A stretch of DNA of 64,000 nt, from positions 1,307,053,519-1,307,117,518 of the forward strand of contig CM066033.1 in assembly GCA_033557465.1 (NCBI GenBank), written 5' to 3'. The notes under the pieces were generated by a model. It searched no databases. It saw only the letters and a list, made by a program, of their open reading frames with translations, and was not told the origin of the DNA. Below, piece after piece: positions 45,548 to 57,436 of the stretch. Positions within the stretch are counted from its first letter, which is position 1; each line of letters begins with the position of its first letter. Made by a program: the position numbers and the translations under genes. The DNA is from Ichthyophis bannanicus (lineage: Eukaryota > Chordata > Amphibia > Gymnophiona > Ichthyophiidae).

Positions 45548-45712
45548 GAACTGAGGAGAGTTGGTTAGGAAAGGCGGGAAGGCAGCGCGCATGCGCTGTG
45601 GGAGGCTCCCAAAAGCTTTCTTTCTTGGGAAGCTGGGGAGCTTTCCCGCGCAGGCTCCGTCGGTACCCACGTACCCATATATGAGGACTCATTCCTGCTT
45701 GTTCCTGGAGAT
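45548..45712. repeat. DIRS right terminal repeat
   Basis: Inverted partner of 40078-40240. It ends CTGGAGAT at 45712, the exact point where the left half of the circle junction begins in the internal complementary region. Confidence 0.9.
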
Positions 45713-45847
45713 TGCCCATTGTTATGGTTTGTGTATGGTGTAGGGTAAAATATAGGTGTTGGAACCGTGCTTATGTTCTCTGCAATAAAGGAGTGTCTGT
45801 ACTATCACTGTTTAGTGGTGGGTAAAACTATGGGGACTGGGTTGGCA

Positions 45848-45930
45848 GGAGCCCCAGCTGGGATTTGAACCTGTGACCCTCTAATCCTAAAGGCACTGGC
45901 TGTGTCCACTGCACCACACTGTGGCCACAG
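45848..45930 (-). other. tRNA-like module in element B, right part
   Basis: On the minus strand 'gtggtgcagtggacacagcc' is followed by AGGTTCAAATCCCAGCTGGGGCT. It contains a box-B-like GGTTCAAATCC and matches the module at 13351 in element A. Confidence 0.5.
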
Positions 45931-46741
45931 AGACAGTGCAGTCTCTGGAGATAGGAAACCTGGCCACATGAGTCAGACACCCTGCTCTGCACAATTTTAC
46001 TGTGGGCTCGTTTACCTTGTATGGGGACAAAGGTGCACATAAACCTCAAAAATGACCTCCAAAAAAGGGGAAAAAAAACAAAACCAAGCTGGGCAACAGT
46101 GATATCAATGGGCAACATGAAAAACACTCCCAGGAAAGCTCCATTAAAATGCAGTGATTTTTGAAAGAGTTTACGGAGCGTAGACCCTTCCAAAAATCAT
46201 TTCTTTTTTTTGGAGCTTTCCTGGGAGTGTTTTTTATGGTTGCCCATTAATATCACTGTTGCCCAGCTGGATTATAATTTATTTTGAATTTTTTGTGGTC
46301 ATTTTCAATTTCTATTTGCTATTTTGTTCTGTGCACATGTATCACACTGCTCACGTTTTGCAGGTTTCCCCGGTTTTGCTGTACATTGCTGACGGAAATG
46401 GTTTCTCTTCCCTTTAAATCGGCTCTAACGCGAGGGTTTCACTCGCGGTATTTTTTTGCCGAAATTCAGCCCCGCTCCTGTGCGGGGAGCCTATCCCCTC
46501 CCACTCTCCACCCATTGACCCCGTCCCCCCACCCCTCGGGAGCCTTCCTCCACCCTCGAAATGCCTTTCCACGCCTCTATCGCACATCAGCGCGCCGCGC
46601 ACTTTTGCGGGCGGCGCGCACATGTGCAGCCGGAGCGCACGCGTGCGGGGCACCAAAAATGCACTATTAGCGTGCGCTAAGGTACCTTAGCGCACGCTCA
46701 AGTGCGCCCCGCACAATTGCGCTGTTTAGTAAACATACCCC

Positions 46742-49429
46742 TTAAAGTTCAATGAGAGATTGAGGAGAGCATGTTTCCAGTTGATTACTATGGAGATACA
46801 GTAGATGGCTGAAATAAAAAAAGATGTTAAACTTGCCAAAAAGGGTAAGCTAAGGCACACCTCATCAGTCAGGTTTTCAGAATTGATGAGATAGATTTAC
46901 AGATACCTAGGTCTCGAATATATACCAATCTATCTCATGCATATCATCTGGCAATCCTGAAAAGTCAATTGATTACCTGTACAATCAGCAAAGGGCTCAG
47001 TATCTGTTCTTAACTTCATGCACTTCCTAGGCAATCAGATTGGTCCCCGTGCACTGATTCCAGATGTAATTAACCCCATCTGTGGGGCATATATTCAAAA
47101 TGGAACAAATATGAGAGAACAGAACCTACAGTCCCATGAGAACATCTTACCCACAGAACTGCAAGATAGTTTTCATAGGAATTCCTCACAGAGTTCCCGT
47201 GGAAAATGCAGCCATTATGCACATCTTGCATATAAAAGCACTTATATACTTTGCAACTGCATGGAAGTTGGTGCAAATTACATGCAAGAAAGCAAGTGCA
47301 AATATTTGAGAATGTAACCTCCACATCCCCTATTCCCACCCCGTTTTTGTGTATAAAAATATGCACATGGTGAACAAATTGCTTACTTTCACCAACATGA
47401 AAGGGAGGCAATATTTAGAATGCATCTTTGTGCAGGGAACCGTGTTGACCTACATAATGAGCTTTGATTATTGCCCTCAAAATCTATTGCCTGATTCACA
47501 GCAGGGACCGCCCTTAACCCCAGGAAGATGATGTTTACTCTGAGCTTTTGAGCCATCCATTCTTTCGGTGGCACATTGTTTAACATTACCTTTATTAAGG
47601 TAATGTTAAACAATTACCTTTATTACCTTTATTAAGGTTCTTCAAACCGAGCCCTACCAGAATCCTTCATCAGTGCTTACTATATTTTCATGTTCTGAAC
47701 AGAGGATTAAGTAGGAACATTTCGAACAGCACAGCATAGATAACTTGACCTTTGAAAAAGTAATAAATTATATCATCAGTCAAATACAATAGAAATACTA
47801 ATTTTCCCTGGGAACCTGGAATAGTCCTTAGAGAGGATTTTGTGATCTAGGTTTTGAAATCTGTTCAGAATGGATCTCCAATTTAAAAAAATAAAACCTT
47901 GCCAACTATTACAATCCGTAACATTTAGTCTAATAATAGAAAATCCAGTGATGGGATTATTAAAGATTCCTGAAATACTAAAAAACCTTTTATTTTTATT
48001 GTTGTTTTTACAGATAATAATGTTCAATATGCATAAGACAAAAAAAACAATAAACACCATTGACTTTCTGAACATTCGGTTCCCTTACTGACTCTTATTT
48101 GATGGATAATGAACTCATGATTAGTGGTATATTTAAAGAGATTAAACAATGAGCTTCCAAGTATTTTGCATTTCTGTAAAAATGTTTATGCTAGTTGAAA
48201 GGCTGGTGAATTTTTCATTGCTGTAGAATTCCCTTGTTGCAGCACCATGGCATCGGTTACCATACAGCATGAGAAAGCTAGCTCATTTGGAGTCAGCGCT
48301 CCCTCACGAGCACCTGCCTGAATCAATCGATAAATGCCCTTACGGCACTGGCGCTCATGTTGGAGCATGATGGAATTTAGTTTGCCTCATTTAGCTCATC
48401 AAAATTCCAGCCATACCAAATGCTAATCAAAAGGATCTACAATTCGCCGCCTTTCAACAACAATTTATTTACTTGTGTGGAAATATTACAGGTTAGAAAA
48501 GTATTTTTTATTCATGAAAATATATTTGGATAATGTGTAAACACCATACATTTTTATTCCACCATTTTCATGATTAACCCTTACAGACTTTAGCAATGTG
48601 ATCTAATGCCTCTGTTACTTAAAGAGAAGATGTCGGAGCATGTTTACTGAAGTGTGGTAAGTGTTTGCACTTATTGTGCATTAGGAGCACAAATTAACAT
48701 AGTGCACAGTTTTTGCAGTTACCCTAACTGCCGAGGCATAGTCAACAAATGCCCTGCAAGTGCCTACACTTACGCACTTATCCACCAAGGCATGTAAGGT
48801 GGGCCATGGTCGCTGCCCCAACCAAAGTGGAAAAATAAAACGGCACCAAATATCATAAAAATGTCCCCTCAGCCATTTTAGAAGCCAGGTCTGAGGAGGT
48901 GAGGATGTACAAGTCCGAATGGGATAGTGGTGAAAGCAAGGCCTAAGAATCTCAATGTCCCAGCCTGATCTCAGAAACGCTCTGGACATCCCAAATAGTG
49001 TCTTTTCAAAGACATTTACACGGTTAACAGCCCATGTTAACCATATAAATGCCATAATCGGGGATTTTCAAAGGCACTACATGGCTAGTGCCTTTGAAAA
49101 TCCTCTATTTGCCCCGATGCTATTCAGTTAGCATCGAGTCATCTTCGGGGCATTCCGAGGTGGAATGGAGGTGGGGAATGGCACTAATTGCATAGCAGCG
49201 AATTCGGATGCTGCCCAGTTAGCGCTCTGCATCTCAAAGATAGGCAAGGAAAACCCTTGCATATATTTAAGGCACCAAAGCTAATTGAGCAGCATCCAAA
49301 ATCACTGCTGCCCAGTTAGGCTTGGCGGCTTTCCGGCTGTGCAGAAAATCCCGGATTTTCATTTCCGTCACCATGGAAGTGAAAATCCGGGATTCAGGGG
49401 TCCGCAGGCAGGCTGCACGGTTACAGCAC
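46742..49429. other. Gene-free stretch between elements B and C
   Basis: No gene is visible. Near 46850-46985 there is a degenerate inverted element with 'tatctcatgcatatcatctg', reminiscent of a common vertebrate miniature transposon. A strong hairpin lies at 47575-47614. The section 49010-49110 has 'ttttcaaaggcactacatgg' mirrored by 'tagtgcctttgaaaatcc', another miniature-element-like palindrome. Confidence 0.4.
47575..47614. repeat. Perfect hairpin, 18-bp arms, 4-nt loop
   Basis: The arm attgtttaacattacctt (47575-47592) is exactly complementary to 47597-47614 with loop tatt. Further 'ttacctttatt' repeats follow to about 47635. Confidence 0.95.
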
Positions 49430-50261
49430 TTAGGGGTATGTTTACTAAACCGCGCAATTGTGCGGGGCGCACTTGAGCGTGCGCTAAGGTACCTTAGCGC
49501 ATGCTAATAGTGCATTTTTGTGCCCCGCACACGTGCGCGCTGCACTAACGGGCCCGCACAAGTGCGCGGCGCGCTGATGTGCGATAGAGGCGTGGAAAGG
49601 TATTCCGAGGGCGGAGGAAGGCTCCCGAGGGGCGGAGGGACGGGGTCAATGGGTGGAGAGTGGGAGGGGAGAGGCTCCCCGCACAGGAGCGGGGCTGAAA
49701 TTCAAGCTAAAAAATACCGCGAGTGAAAACCTCGCGTTAGAGCCGATTTAAAGGGAAGAGAAACCATTTCCGTCAGCAATGTACAGCAAAACCGGGGAAA
49801 CCTCAAAAACGTGAGCAGTGTGATACATGTGCACAGTACAAAAGGGCAAATAAACCTCAAAAATGACCTCGAAAAATTGGGGAAAAAATATAACCAAGCT
49901 GGCCAATAGTGATATCAATGGGCAACATTAAAAAACACTCCCAGGAAAGCTCCAAAAAAAAGAAATGATTTTTGGAAGGGTCTACGCTACACCGCACACA
50001 CACCATAACAATGGGCATTACCTACAGCCGAGTCCCCCAAATGCAGTCCTGGAGTGCCACAACTCAATCAGGTCATATGCTTTTTCCAAGATAAGGACAT
50101 GTCAGCATGTTGGCGGAAGGGTACAGGTGGTGGAGGGGGCAGTAGCTGCTAGCCACAGCAGACAGTGGCCTAGCCCTGTGCAGGCTGGCACCATCCACTG
50201 CAACAGACAGGCTCTGTCGGATGTACAGTCATGGACCCCCCAGGGAATGCAGCATATCTGT

Positions 50262-50340
50262 GGCAACATGGTGGTGCAGTGCACACAGACAGTGTGTGCA
50301 AGAACAGAAGGTCACAGGTTCAAAGCCCAGCTGGGGCTAC
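50262..50340 (+). other. tRNA-like module in element C
   Basis: It reads 'tggtggtgcagtgcacacag' and later AGGTTCAAAGCCCAGCTGGGGCT, with a box-B-like core. It corresponds to 13351 in A and, inverted, to 39725 in B. Confidence 0.45.
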
Positions 50341-50932
50341 TGTCGATCCAGCCCACATATTTTTCCCACAACTAAACCGTGATAGTAAGGACAAACCTTT
50401 ATTGCTGAGAACATACGCATGGTTAATACGCCTATATTTTACCCCACCGAGCACAGACACCATAAACAGGCGCATTACCTAGAGCAGAGTCTCCCAAATG
50501 CAGTCCTGGAGGGCCACACACTATTCAGGTTCCATGCTGCCTCTAATAAAGATGCCTGTGCTGCATATCTATGCACCATCCCCATGGTATGCAGATGTAG
50601 CTCATGCATATTCATGAGGGACAGCATGAAAACCCGAACAGTGTTTGGCACACCAGGACTGGAGTTGGGAACCTCTGCCGTAAAGCAGCAGCCAACAGGG
50701 GCAGACACACCCACAACCACACCCACAGGCCCCATTGGCCAATGCCTCCTGGAAAGGCAGGATATTGCGCCCTGCGTGCATCTCCCAATACTAGCACTTG
50801 CATACCTTAGCAATGCAACCCTACACCTGGGTATACGGTACACAGCTCTCAAACATTTGCTATGAGTACTTGCAGATAGAAATTCCTACGTTAAGCACAG
50901 TTTGCTCATTGAGCTCCATCATAACAATCATT

Positions 50933-51600
50933 TTGCTAATTCTGTCCTTATTGGTTTGGCCTCCTCTCATTTATACCGTCTTCAAAGAATCCAAAATACC
51001 GCAGCCCGCCTTCTCTCTCACTCATCTCATTCTCACCATATAACCCCTCTTCTTATTCACTTACACTGGTTACCTGTTCCCTTCCGCTCTCAATACAAAT
51101 TACTTACTTTGGTTCACAAGGCCCTCCACACCAACTCCCCACAATATCTAGCTGACTTAATCCACTTTCACACTCCCAGATATACCCCCCGCTCATTCCA
51201 CTTAAACCGGGGCGGCCGGCCCCCTCCTTCTGCTGCCCACTGACAATCTACTCGTTCGTCCGCTTTGTTCTTTATTGGTCCCGCACTATGGGATTCCCTC
51301 CCCTCTGCGATCCGATTAGAGTCTTCCCATTCAGCATTTAAACAGCAGCTAAAAACCCACCTCTTTTCCCTAGCCTTTGACCTCCCCACTTCTCCCCCCT
51401 CTCTCTATAGCCTTACTCCTCTCCCCCTACCCTCTCTTGCCCTTTCTGGTCTCTCTTTTTTTTTTTTTTTTTTTAAATATGTAACTTCCTTTTCCTTTAC
51501 TGGCTTTGTGCCCTATTTTTAATGGATTTTATGCATTGTAAACCGCTCTGCTTTTATTGTGAAGGGCGGTCAATCAAGTTTTATTAAACATAAACATAAA
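50933..51600 (+). mobile_element. 5'-truncated L2-like LINE in element C
   Basis: Broken frames encode an L2-type C-terminus: 'RLQRIQNTAARLL', 'HHITPLLIHLHWLPVPFRSQ' and 'LWDSLPSAIRLESSHSAFKQ'. The 3' part has a long T run, 'ttgtaaaccgctctgc' and a TAAACA-type tail. CATT occurs on both sides (50929-50932 and 51601-51604). Element A at about 14000 shows the uninterrupted sequence. Confidence 0.85.
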
Positions 51601-52964
51601 CATTCTGATGTCTGCGGTGTGTGCTTCAGGTCTGGTCTCTGACAGTGTTTAAAACCCTGGGGAGTGACCCCCAACAGTATTGCGTACCATATCCATGCCT
51701 GTACTGTGCCCAGGACTGGTGTGGTGGGCAGGGCTGCTAAACTCCTCTATAGTAGCACAATGCTGGCATAGGTGTGGGAGTGTGTGTCTGTCTCTACAGT
51801 GTGTGGTGGCTGCAAACACCTTCCACAGCCCACACTGCCAGCACTGTTGCCAGTATTGGCCTGCCAATGTGCATAATGAGGAGCAAGGTACCATAGGTAT
51901 AGGCCGGACAGGGTGACCTGGCCAGGATGCATCTGCACAGGGCATAGGCCACTGGCTGGGACATTGTAGTGGCCGGCCACCACCTACACAGACAGGGTGA
52001 CCTCAGTATGTCCTGCTGGGGGATCACTCTCACCCTGACTGTGCAGTGACGACAGCATGGCTAGGCACCCCCCATAGTGCTATATAGTATTTCTCTCATG
52101 TGATATTTATGGGTTTCTGTTTGGGCCCAGTCACTGATTTATCTGCTTGTTGTGTATGCTGACATCCCAATTCTGGGTGCATGCATTTCCACTGGGAACA
52201 TGCACTATGGACTAGCTAGCAGACTGCAGCTGGTATGGGTCTTGATGGAGTGGCTTGCAGGGTGCAGCGGTTGAAGGCTTGCTGCAGGAGAATATCAGAT
52301 ATTGGTGGGGTGCAGCATAGCACATCCATGCCTAAAGTCTGTCTGCTATTGTGTTATGGATGTGTACAGAGCTGCATTGACTGTGCTGTGGGGTGTGTGT
52401 TCCCCAGCAGGACTGGGGTTGATGGTCCCCTCTACTGTGACCATTGCAGGTAGGCAGAATGTGGATCTGTTGATGGAGGACCCTGTTTGCCACCCTTGGC
52501 TGGGGGGGGGTCACACCTGACTGAGACAGACGGAGATATCCAAGGTGTTTCTGCAGAAACTACCTATCTCACAGATTAACACTGCTTTGGACCTCCAGCA
52601 TGGCCTCTTTTAGCCATGGAAGGTGCTGTGGATCTGGTGCTGGGCGCCTCACCGCACCCTCAGGGTGAGCACAGTACCCGCACAATGTGACGGTGTGTAG
52701 CTACTCTGTGCCAGTAAAACTCACGGTCAGTAACCCCTACCAGGCCGAGGTGCTGTGGGGGTGCACATGGTCACTTCCCCCTACCAGGCCGAGGTGCTGT
52801 GGGGGTGCATTCCCCATCTTGTGTTTATCTGTGGACAGCTGATTTGCATGTGCAGTGCATCATGGGTACGGGTGGGCTAACCCTATGCTGGTGACCACAG
52901 CAGACTGTCTGTGTGGTGACGTGCACTCCCTCTGCAGCCAGCCAGGGGCTTGCTAGCAGCTATA

Positions 52965-53034
52965 GGGCAGTAGCACAATGGTTACTTCACTGTCTGTGGA
53001 ACCAAAGGTCATGGGTTCAAACCCACAGTGGGGT
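52965..53034 (+). other. tRNA-like module in element C
   Basis: AGTAGCACAATGGTTACTTC is followed by ATGGGTTCAAACCCACAG, which has a well-paired T arm and a box-B-like core GGTTCAAACCC. In element B the matching place (near 37730) is largely deleted. Confidence 0.6.
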
Positions 53035-53430
53035 TATTTGATGGGGCTGCCAGGGCATTATCTCTTTTTAATGTACATTATTGCTGCCAGCAAAAACACC
53101 CTCATCGTACTGTACCCATAAGGTGCCTCAGAGGGCGCTTTATAGGGCGCCCTATAGGTAACCTTATGGTTACAGTCCATATAAGGTGCACTATACGTTA
53201 TCCTGTGGAGCAACTTATAGGGTGCCCTATAGGGGACATTTTAGGGTGCCGTGGCAGACAGTGCACTTTATAGTGTGCCCTATGGAGTGCCTTATAGGGT
53301 GCCTTATGCGGCACCTTCAATTACGGCACATGAGGGCGTGTTTGCTGGCAGCAATTAATAAACTAAAAATAAAGTGCTGCAGGAAACAAAACATACATTG
53401 CAAAGCTGATGCCTCAGCCAGCCTTACGTA

Positions 53431-53507
53431 TTAGGCACACTGGGAAGCAAACTCATGACCCCTGTATCAGCAGTCAGTGCCTTAACCATTGTGCTCCACT
53501 GCTGCTC
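53431..53507 (-). other. tRNA-like module in element C, diverged
   Basis: On the minus strand it has 'gagcacaatggttaaggcac' and a degraded box B ('catgagtttgcttccc'). It is the partner of module B4. Confidence 0.5.
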
Positions 53508-53803
53508 CTCCTTGCATGTCAGCGCAACTACTTATGCTTTTCATTCCTTAAACTGCACAGTGCTGCCATCAAAAACAGTACTCTGACCTTGCGGTACCTC
53601 ATACGGCACCCTATAAAGCGCCCTATAAGCAACATTCTAGGGTGCCTTGGCGGACAGTCCACTTTAAAATGTGCCTTTGGGGTGCCTTATGTTAACACGC
53701 TTTGAGAGTGCGTTTGCTAGTAGTAGTAATTAAAATAAAAAGTAAAATGCCTCCTAAAGCAAACTTACCCATAATAGGTAATGCCTCCGCCAGCATTCTT
53801 CAT

Positions 53804-53878
53804 TGGGCACAGTGGAGGATTGAACCCATGATCCCTGCACCATTGATCAGTGTCTTAACCATTGTACTGTGGCTCTGT
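53804..53878 (-). other. tRNA-like module in element C
   Basis: On the minus strand it reads GCCACAGTACAATGGTTAAG and then ATGGGTTCAATCCTCC. It belongs to the same family as B1-B3. Confidence 0.6.
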
Positions 53879-54014
53879 TGGTGTGCCTGTGCATCATCGC
53901 GCCGCCTTATGCTGCCCATTATTAAAATGCCTCCTAAAGCATTAGCACACCGCCTTATGCCACCCATTATTTAAATGCCTCCTAAAGTAATGCCTCAGTC
54001 AGCCATCTTCATTG

Positions 54015-54082
54015 GGCACTGTGGGGGATTGAACCCCTGATCCCTGCACCACTGGTCAGTGTCTTAACCATTGTGCTGTGGC
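54015..54082 (-). other. tRNA-like module in element C, 68 nt
   Basis: On the minus strand GCCACAGCACAATGGTTAAG opens the module and GGGGTTCAATCCCCC with a short acceptor strand (ACAGTGCC) closes it. It has the same length as B1, and T-arm pairing is good. Confidence 0.65.
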
Positions 54083-55389
54083 TCTGCTCCTCTGCTTGCA
54101 TATCAGCGCGCCACTTATGCCTCCCGTGCAGCTTTCTCATGCTCTAATGTGCGGGCGCACATGGGCGCCGTGCACCTTAGCGCATATTTAAATCACAGTT
54201 TTTCTTTTTCAGAAAGAAACGCCCACTCCTTATATGGCACCCGCACACTAGCGCGGCCCGCACATTAGCGGGGTTTTAGTAAACATACCCCTTAGCCCTG
54301 CCCAATGCAATATCAGGCCCTAAATTTACACCTGTTCCAGGCACAAAAAAGCATCCGAAAAGTGTCTGCTTTGTCGGCAAACATCTGGAAAGTGTGCAGA
54401 AGGAGCTACACTGTTACCCCACCCCAGGGGCGGCCCAAGGGGGGTGCGGGGCCCCATTTGCATAAGGGGCCTCATTTGCATAAATATTTGCATAATATAC
54501 GCTAACTTTTAGTAAACATGCCTCTTAATGAGTGTATGGATAAAGAAAGACTGAAAGATTTCTACATTACTATAATCCAGTGCCAACCGCTAGGCACATT
54601 AGGAACTACTACAAACACTGCCCACTTAGAACCCATAGCAAACCCGCCATATCGTAACAGCACTACCAGGACTCACAAAGCACCATTACCTATCAAAAGG
54701 CAACACTGCAAATATTAAACCAATACATTTCAGAGAATAACAATACATGACCTACTGGGGAAAGAGAACAAGTGGCAATGTCAAATAGGAATTACATAAA
54801 CAGAATACCTCAGCTCAGTTACACATGCAGAACATAGACCATCACCAAACAAGGAATCACAATTTAGAAACAGCAAGACAATAATTAAACTGGGAACCCC
54901 AAAAAGCCAAACTTGGAATGTACAACAACACTGTAGAGATAAAACTATAAATTTATTTCCTCTTATACTAAACAAAGCGCAGACGTTAATGATGCACATT
55001 TACCAGAGCTGACATATTCCAGTTAATAAATTCAAAATAAAGAGATATCTTTCTATCTTTTGTGCATTTTTTTCAGTTGCAATTGCTCCAGCCACTTTCT
55101 TCTGGTTTCTTCGTGTCTTCTGCTAACTCTCCATCGTCTGCTGTCCATTTGTCCTTTCTTCTCTCTTCTAATTTTTTTTCCATTCTCTCTCTACATCTGC
55201 TTTAACATACTAATCTTTCTCCTTTTGCTCTTTCCTCATTCCTATTTCATCCACTCAAATTTTACCCCTCCATCCTCAATCCCCACCTACTCTCCCAATA
55301 CCCGGCCAATTGTAGATTTGTCTTCCCTCCCACACAAAATATTTTTCCCCTCTTCATTTCACTCTCCCAGCTCCATCCCATTCTAATCC

Positions 55390-56960
55390 TCCCCCAACAT
55401 CAGCTCCCTTCTAGTTCCAGCCCCACCCAGCATCTGCTCCCTTCTAGTCCCCGCATCAGCCCATTTCCAGTCCTAGCCCCACATCAGCCCATTTCCAATC
55501 CTATCCTAGCCACACTATCAGCCCATTTCCAGTCCTAGCTCTCCCATCCATTTCCAGTCCTATCCAAGTCCCTCCATCAGCTCATTTCTAATCCCAGCCG
55601 CCATCAGTCCATTTCTAGTCCTTTCCTAGCTCCATCATCAGCCGATGTCAAATCCTAGCTCCCCTCCACTCAGCCCATTTCCAATCCAAGCCCCCCATGA
55701 GCTTACTTCCAGTTCTAGCCTCTCCATGAGTACATTTCAATCCAAGCCCCCACCACAGCCCATTTCCAATCTTAGCACCCCCAACAGCCCATTTCCAGTC
55801 CTATCCTAGCCCCTCCATCAGCCCATTTCCTGTCCTAGCTCCCCCCCCCCACTCAGCCCATTTCCAGTGCTAGCTCCCTCCCCTCATAGCCCATTTCCAT
55901 TCCAAGCCCCCCTTCCCATCATTTATTTGCAGTTCAAGCCCCCCTTCCACTCAGCCCATTTCCAGTCCTAGCAACCACCAGCCCATTACCAGTCCTAGCC
56001 CCGCCCCCATAGCCCATTACCAGTCCTAAACCCCCCATAGCCCATTACCAGTCCTAGCCCCCTCATCAGCCCTTTTACAGTACTAGCCCCCCCATAGCCC
56101 ATTACCAGTCCTTGCCCCCCATCAGCTCATTTCCAGTCCTAGCACCCCCATAGCCCATTACCAGTCCTAGCCTGCCCCCATTAGCCCATTTCCAGTCCTA
56201 GCCCCCCATAGCCCATTTCCAGTCCTAGCCCTCCCATCAGCCCATTTCCAGTCCTAGCCCCCCATCAACCCATTGCCAATCCTATCCTAGCCACACCATC
56301 AGCCCATTTCCAGTCCTAACTCCCCCATCCATTTCCAGTCCTATCCGAGTCCCTCCATCAGCTCATTTCTAATCCCAGCCCCCATCAGCCCATTTCTAGT
56401 CCTTTCCTAGCCCCACCATCAGCCGATGTCAAATCCTAGCTCCCCTCCACTCAGCCCATTTCCAATCCAAGCCCCCCATGAGCCTACTTCCAGTTCTAGC
56501 CCCTCCATGAGTAAATTTCAATCCAAGCCCCCACCCCAGCCCATTTCCAATCTTAGCACCCCCAACAGCCCATTTCCAGTCCTATCCTAGCCCCTCCATC
56601 AGCCCATTTCCTGTCCTAGCTCCCCCCACTCAGCCCTTTCCAGTGCTAGCTCCCTCCCCTCACAGCCCATTTCCATTCCAAGCCCCCCTCCCCATCAGCT
56701 ATTTGCAGTTCAAGCCCCCCCTTCCACTCAGCCCATTACCAGTCCTAACCCCCCATCACCCCAATTTCAGTCTTAGTCCCCCCATAGCCCATTACCAGTC
56801 CTAGCCCCCGATCAGCCCATTTCCAGTCCTAGCCCCCCATAGCCCATTATCAGTCCTAGCCCCCCATCAACCCATTTTCAGTACTAGCCCCCCATAGCCC
56901 ATTACCAGTCCTAGCCCCATCAGCCCACTTCCAGTCTTAGCCCCCCCCCCATAGCCCAGG
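55390..56960 (-). repeat. G-rich minisatellite in hAT-like copy 2 (C-rich on +)
   Basis: Units of the type agcccatttccagtcctagc with ccccccatc or ccccccatag spacers. A long block near 55480-55850 recurs at about 56270-56640 with few changes, so the array also grew by duplication of some 790 bp. Confidence 0.9.
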
Positions 56961-57139
56961 TAGATTAAAAAAAACAACTTCCTGCTGCTGCCGCCATGGC
57001 AGCAGCAGAATCAAGCATCCCATCGGCCCCCCCCTGCCCGGCAGAGTTCTCCATGCGGCCTCATCTCCCTCAGCGTGGGCTTCTCAGAGCCGCGAAGGGA
57101 GAGTTTCCCTTTCTCGCAGCTCTGTTTAAGACCGCGGGG

Positions 57140-57173
57140 CTGATGGGAAACAGGAAATCCTGTTTCCCATCAG
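57140..57173. repeat. Perfect 16-bp inverted repeat in hAT-like copy 2
   Basis: The arm ctgatgggaaacagga is exactly complementary to 57158-57173, with a 2-nt spacer. Confidence 0.95.
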
Positions 57174-57436
57174 CGCCAGCGGCTTAACAGAGCCGTGAGG
57201 GAAAAGCTCTCCCTTAGCGGCTCTGAAAGCCGGCACTTAGGGAGCTGAGGCCGCATAGAGGACTCTGCCAGGCAGGGGGAGCCCCGCGGGACTCTCGATT
57301 CTGTCGCTGCCACAGCAGCAGCAAGTTTGCTTTTTTTTAAATTTACCAGCAGATGCAGAATGTTGTTTGCGCGGGGCCCCCTGAAACGCAGGGCCCTGTG
57401 CAAACAACATTCTTGCACAATGGACGGGCCGGCCCG

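Larger units (their letters stand above)
40051..45712 (-). mobile_element. DIRS-type tyrosine-recombinase retrotransposon, nearly complete
   Basis: Gene order on the minus strand is gag, reverse transcriptase/RNase H/methyltransferase-like, tyrosine recombinase. It has inverted terminal repeats (40078-40240 and 45548-45712), a 27-bp outer extension at the left end, and an internal complementary region (40321-40418). The exact ends are set two ways. The internal region is the reverse complement of the two ends joined. The uninterrupted relative of the target at about 50011-50030 in element C shows insertion between 'gtaggtaa' and 'tgcccatt' with no target duplication, as expected for recombinase-mediated integration. 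Gag has a frameshift and the reverse transcriptase has one stop. Confidence 0.95.
36220..46741 (-). mobile_element. Harbinger-like element B with a DIRS insertion
   Basis: It begins GGGGCATGTTTACTAAAA and ends TTTAGTAAACATACCCC, with TTA on both sides (36217-36219 and 46742-46744). Without the 5662-bp DIRS element its length is 4860 bp. It is the inverted counterpart of element C: its start matches the complement of the end of C. It carries at least four tRNA-like modules in 36430-37326 and two more of another type. Near its right end is a perfect 30-bp palindrome (46669-46698). No transposase was recognised. Confidence 0.85.
49433..54291 (+). mobile_element. Harbinger-like element C (4.86 kb) with LINE insertion
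   Basis: It begins GGGGTATGTTTACTAAA and ends TTTTAGTAAACATACCCC, with TTA on both sides (49430-49432 and 54292-54294). It is the same family as B in the opposite orientation. A perfect 22-bp palindrome lies near the left end (49480-49501). It contains an L2-type insertion (50933-51600) and tRNA-like modules at 50262, 52965, 53431, 53804 and 54015. It preserves, at about 50011-50030, the uninterrupted form of the DIRS target in B. Confidence 0.85.
54425..57436 (+). mobile_element. hAT-like non-autonomous element, copy 2
   Basis: It starts CAGGGGCGGCCC and ends near 57436 with GGGCCGGCCC. It is the inverted counterpart of 30518-32757. The likely 8-bp duplication is CCCCACCC on the left and a C-run on the right, so it is poorly defined. 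Order: terminal 100 bp with a Harbinger-type end (ttttagtaaacatgcctc followed by tta, about 54507-54526), an A/T-rich part, a C-rich minisatellite (55390-56960), a GC-rich part with a (GCA)n-like run, and a 16-bp perfect inverted repeat (57140-57173). No transposase. Confidence 0.8.

Noticed and set aside
45309..45719. 136-codon minus-strand frame covering the DIRS right terminal repeat
   Set aside because: It runs through the inverted terminal repeat and a poly-T tract and overlaps the true gag start; it is a chance frame.
36220..54291. Interpretation of B and C as a single large inverted duplication
   Set aside because: The flanks between and outside the two elements do not match by eye, and each has its own TTA duplication, so independent insertions are simpler. 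I keep the mirrored order only as a low-scored finding.
55060..55386. 108-codon Ser/Phe/Leu-rich frame
   Set aside because: It comes from pyrimidine-rich sequence bordering the C-rich minisatellite. The opposite-strand counterpart in copy 1 is purine-rich non-coding sequence.
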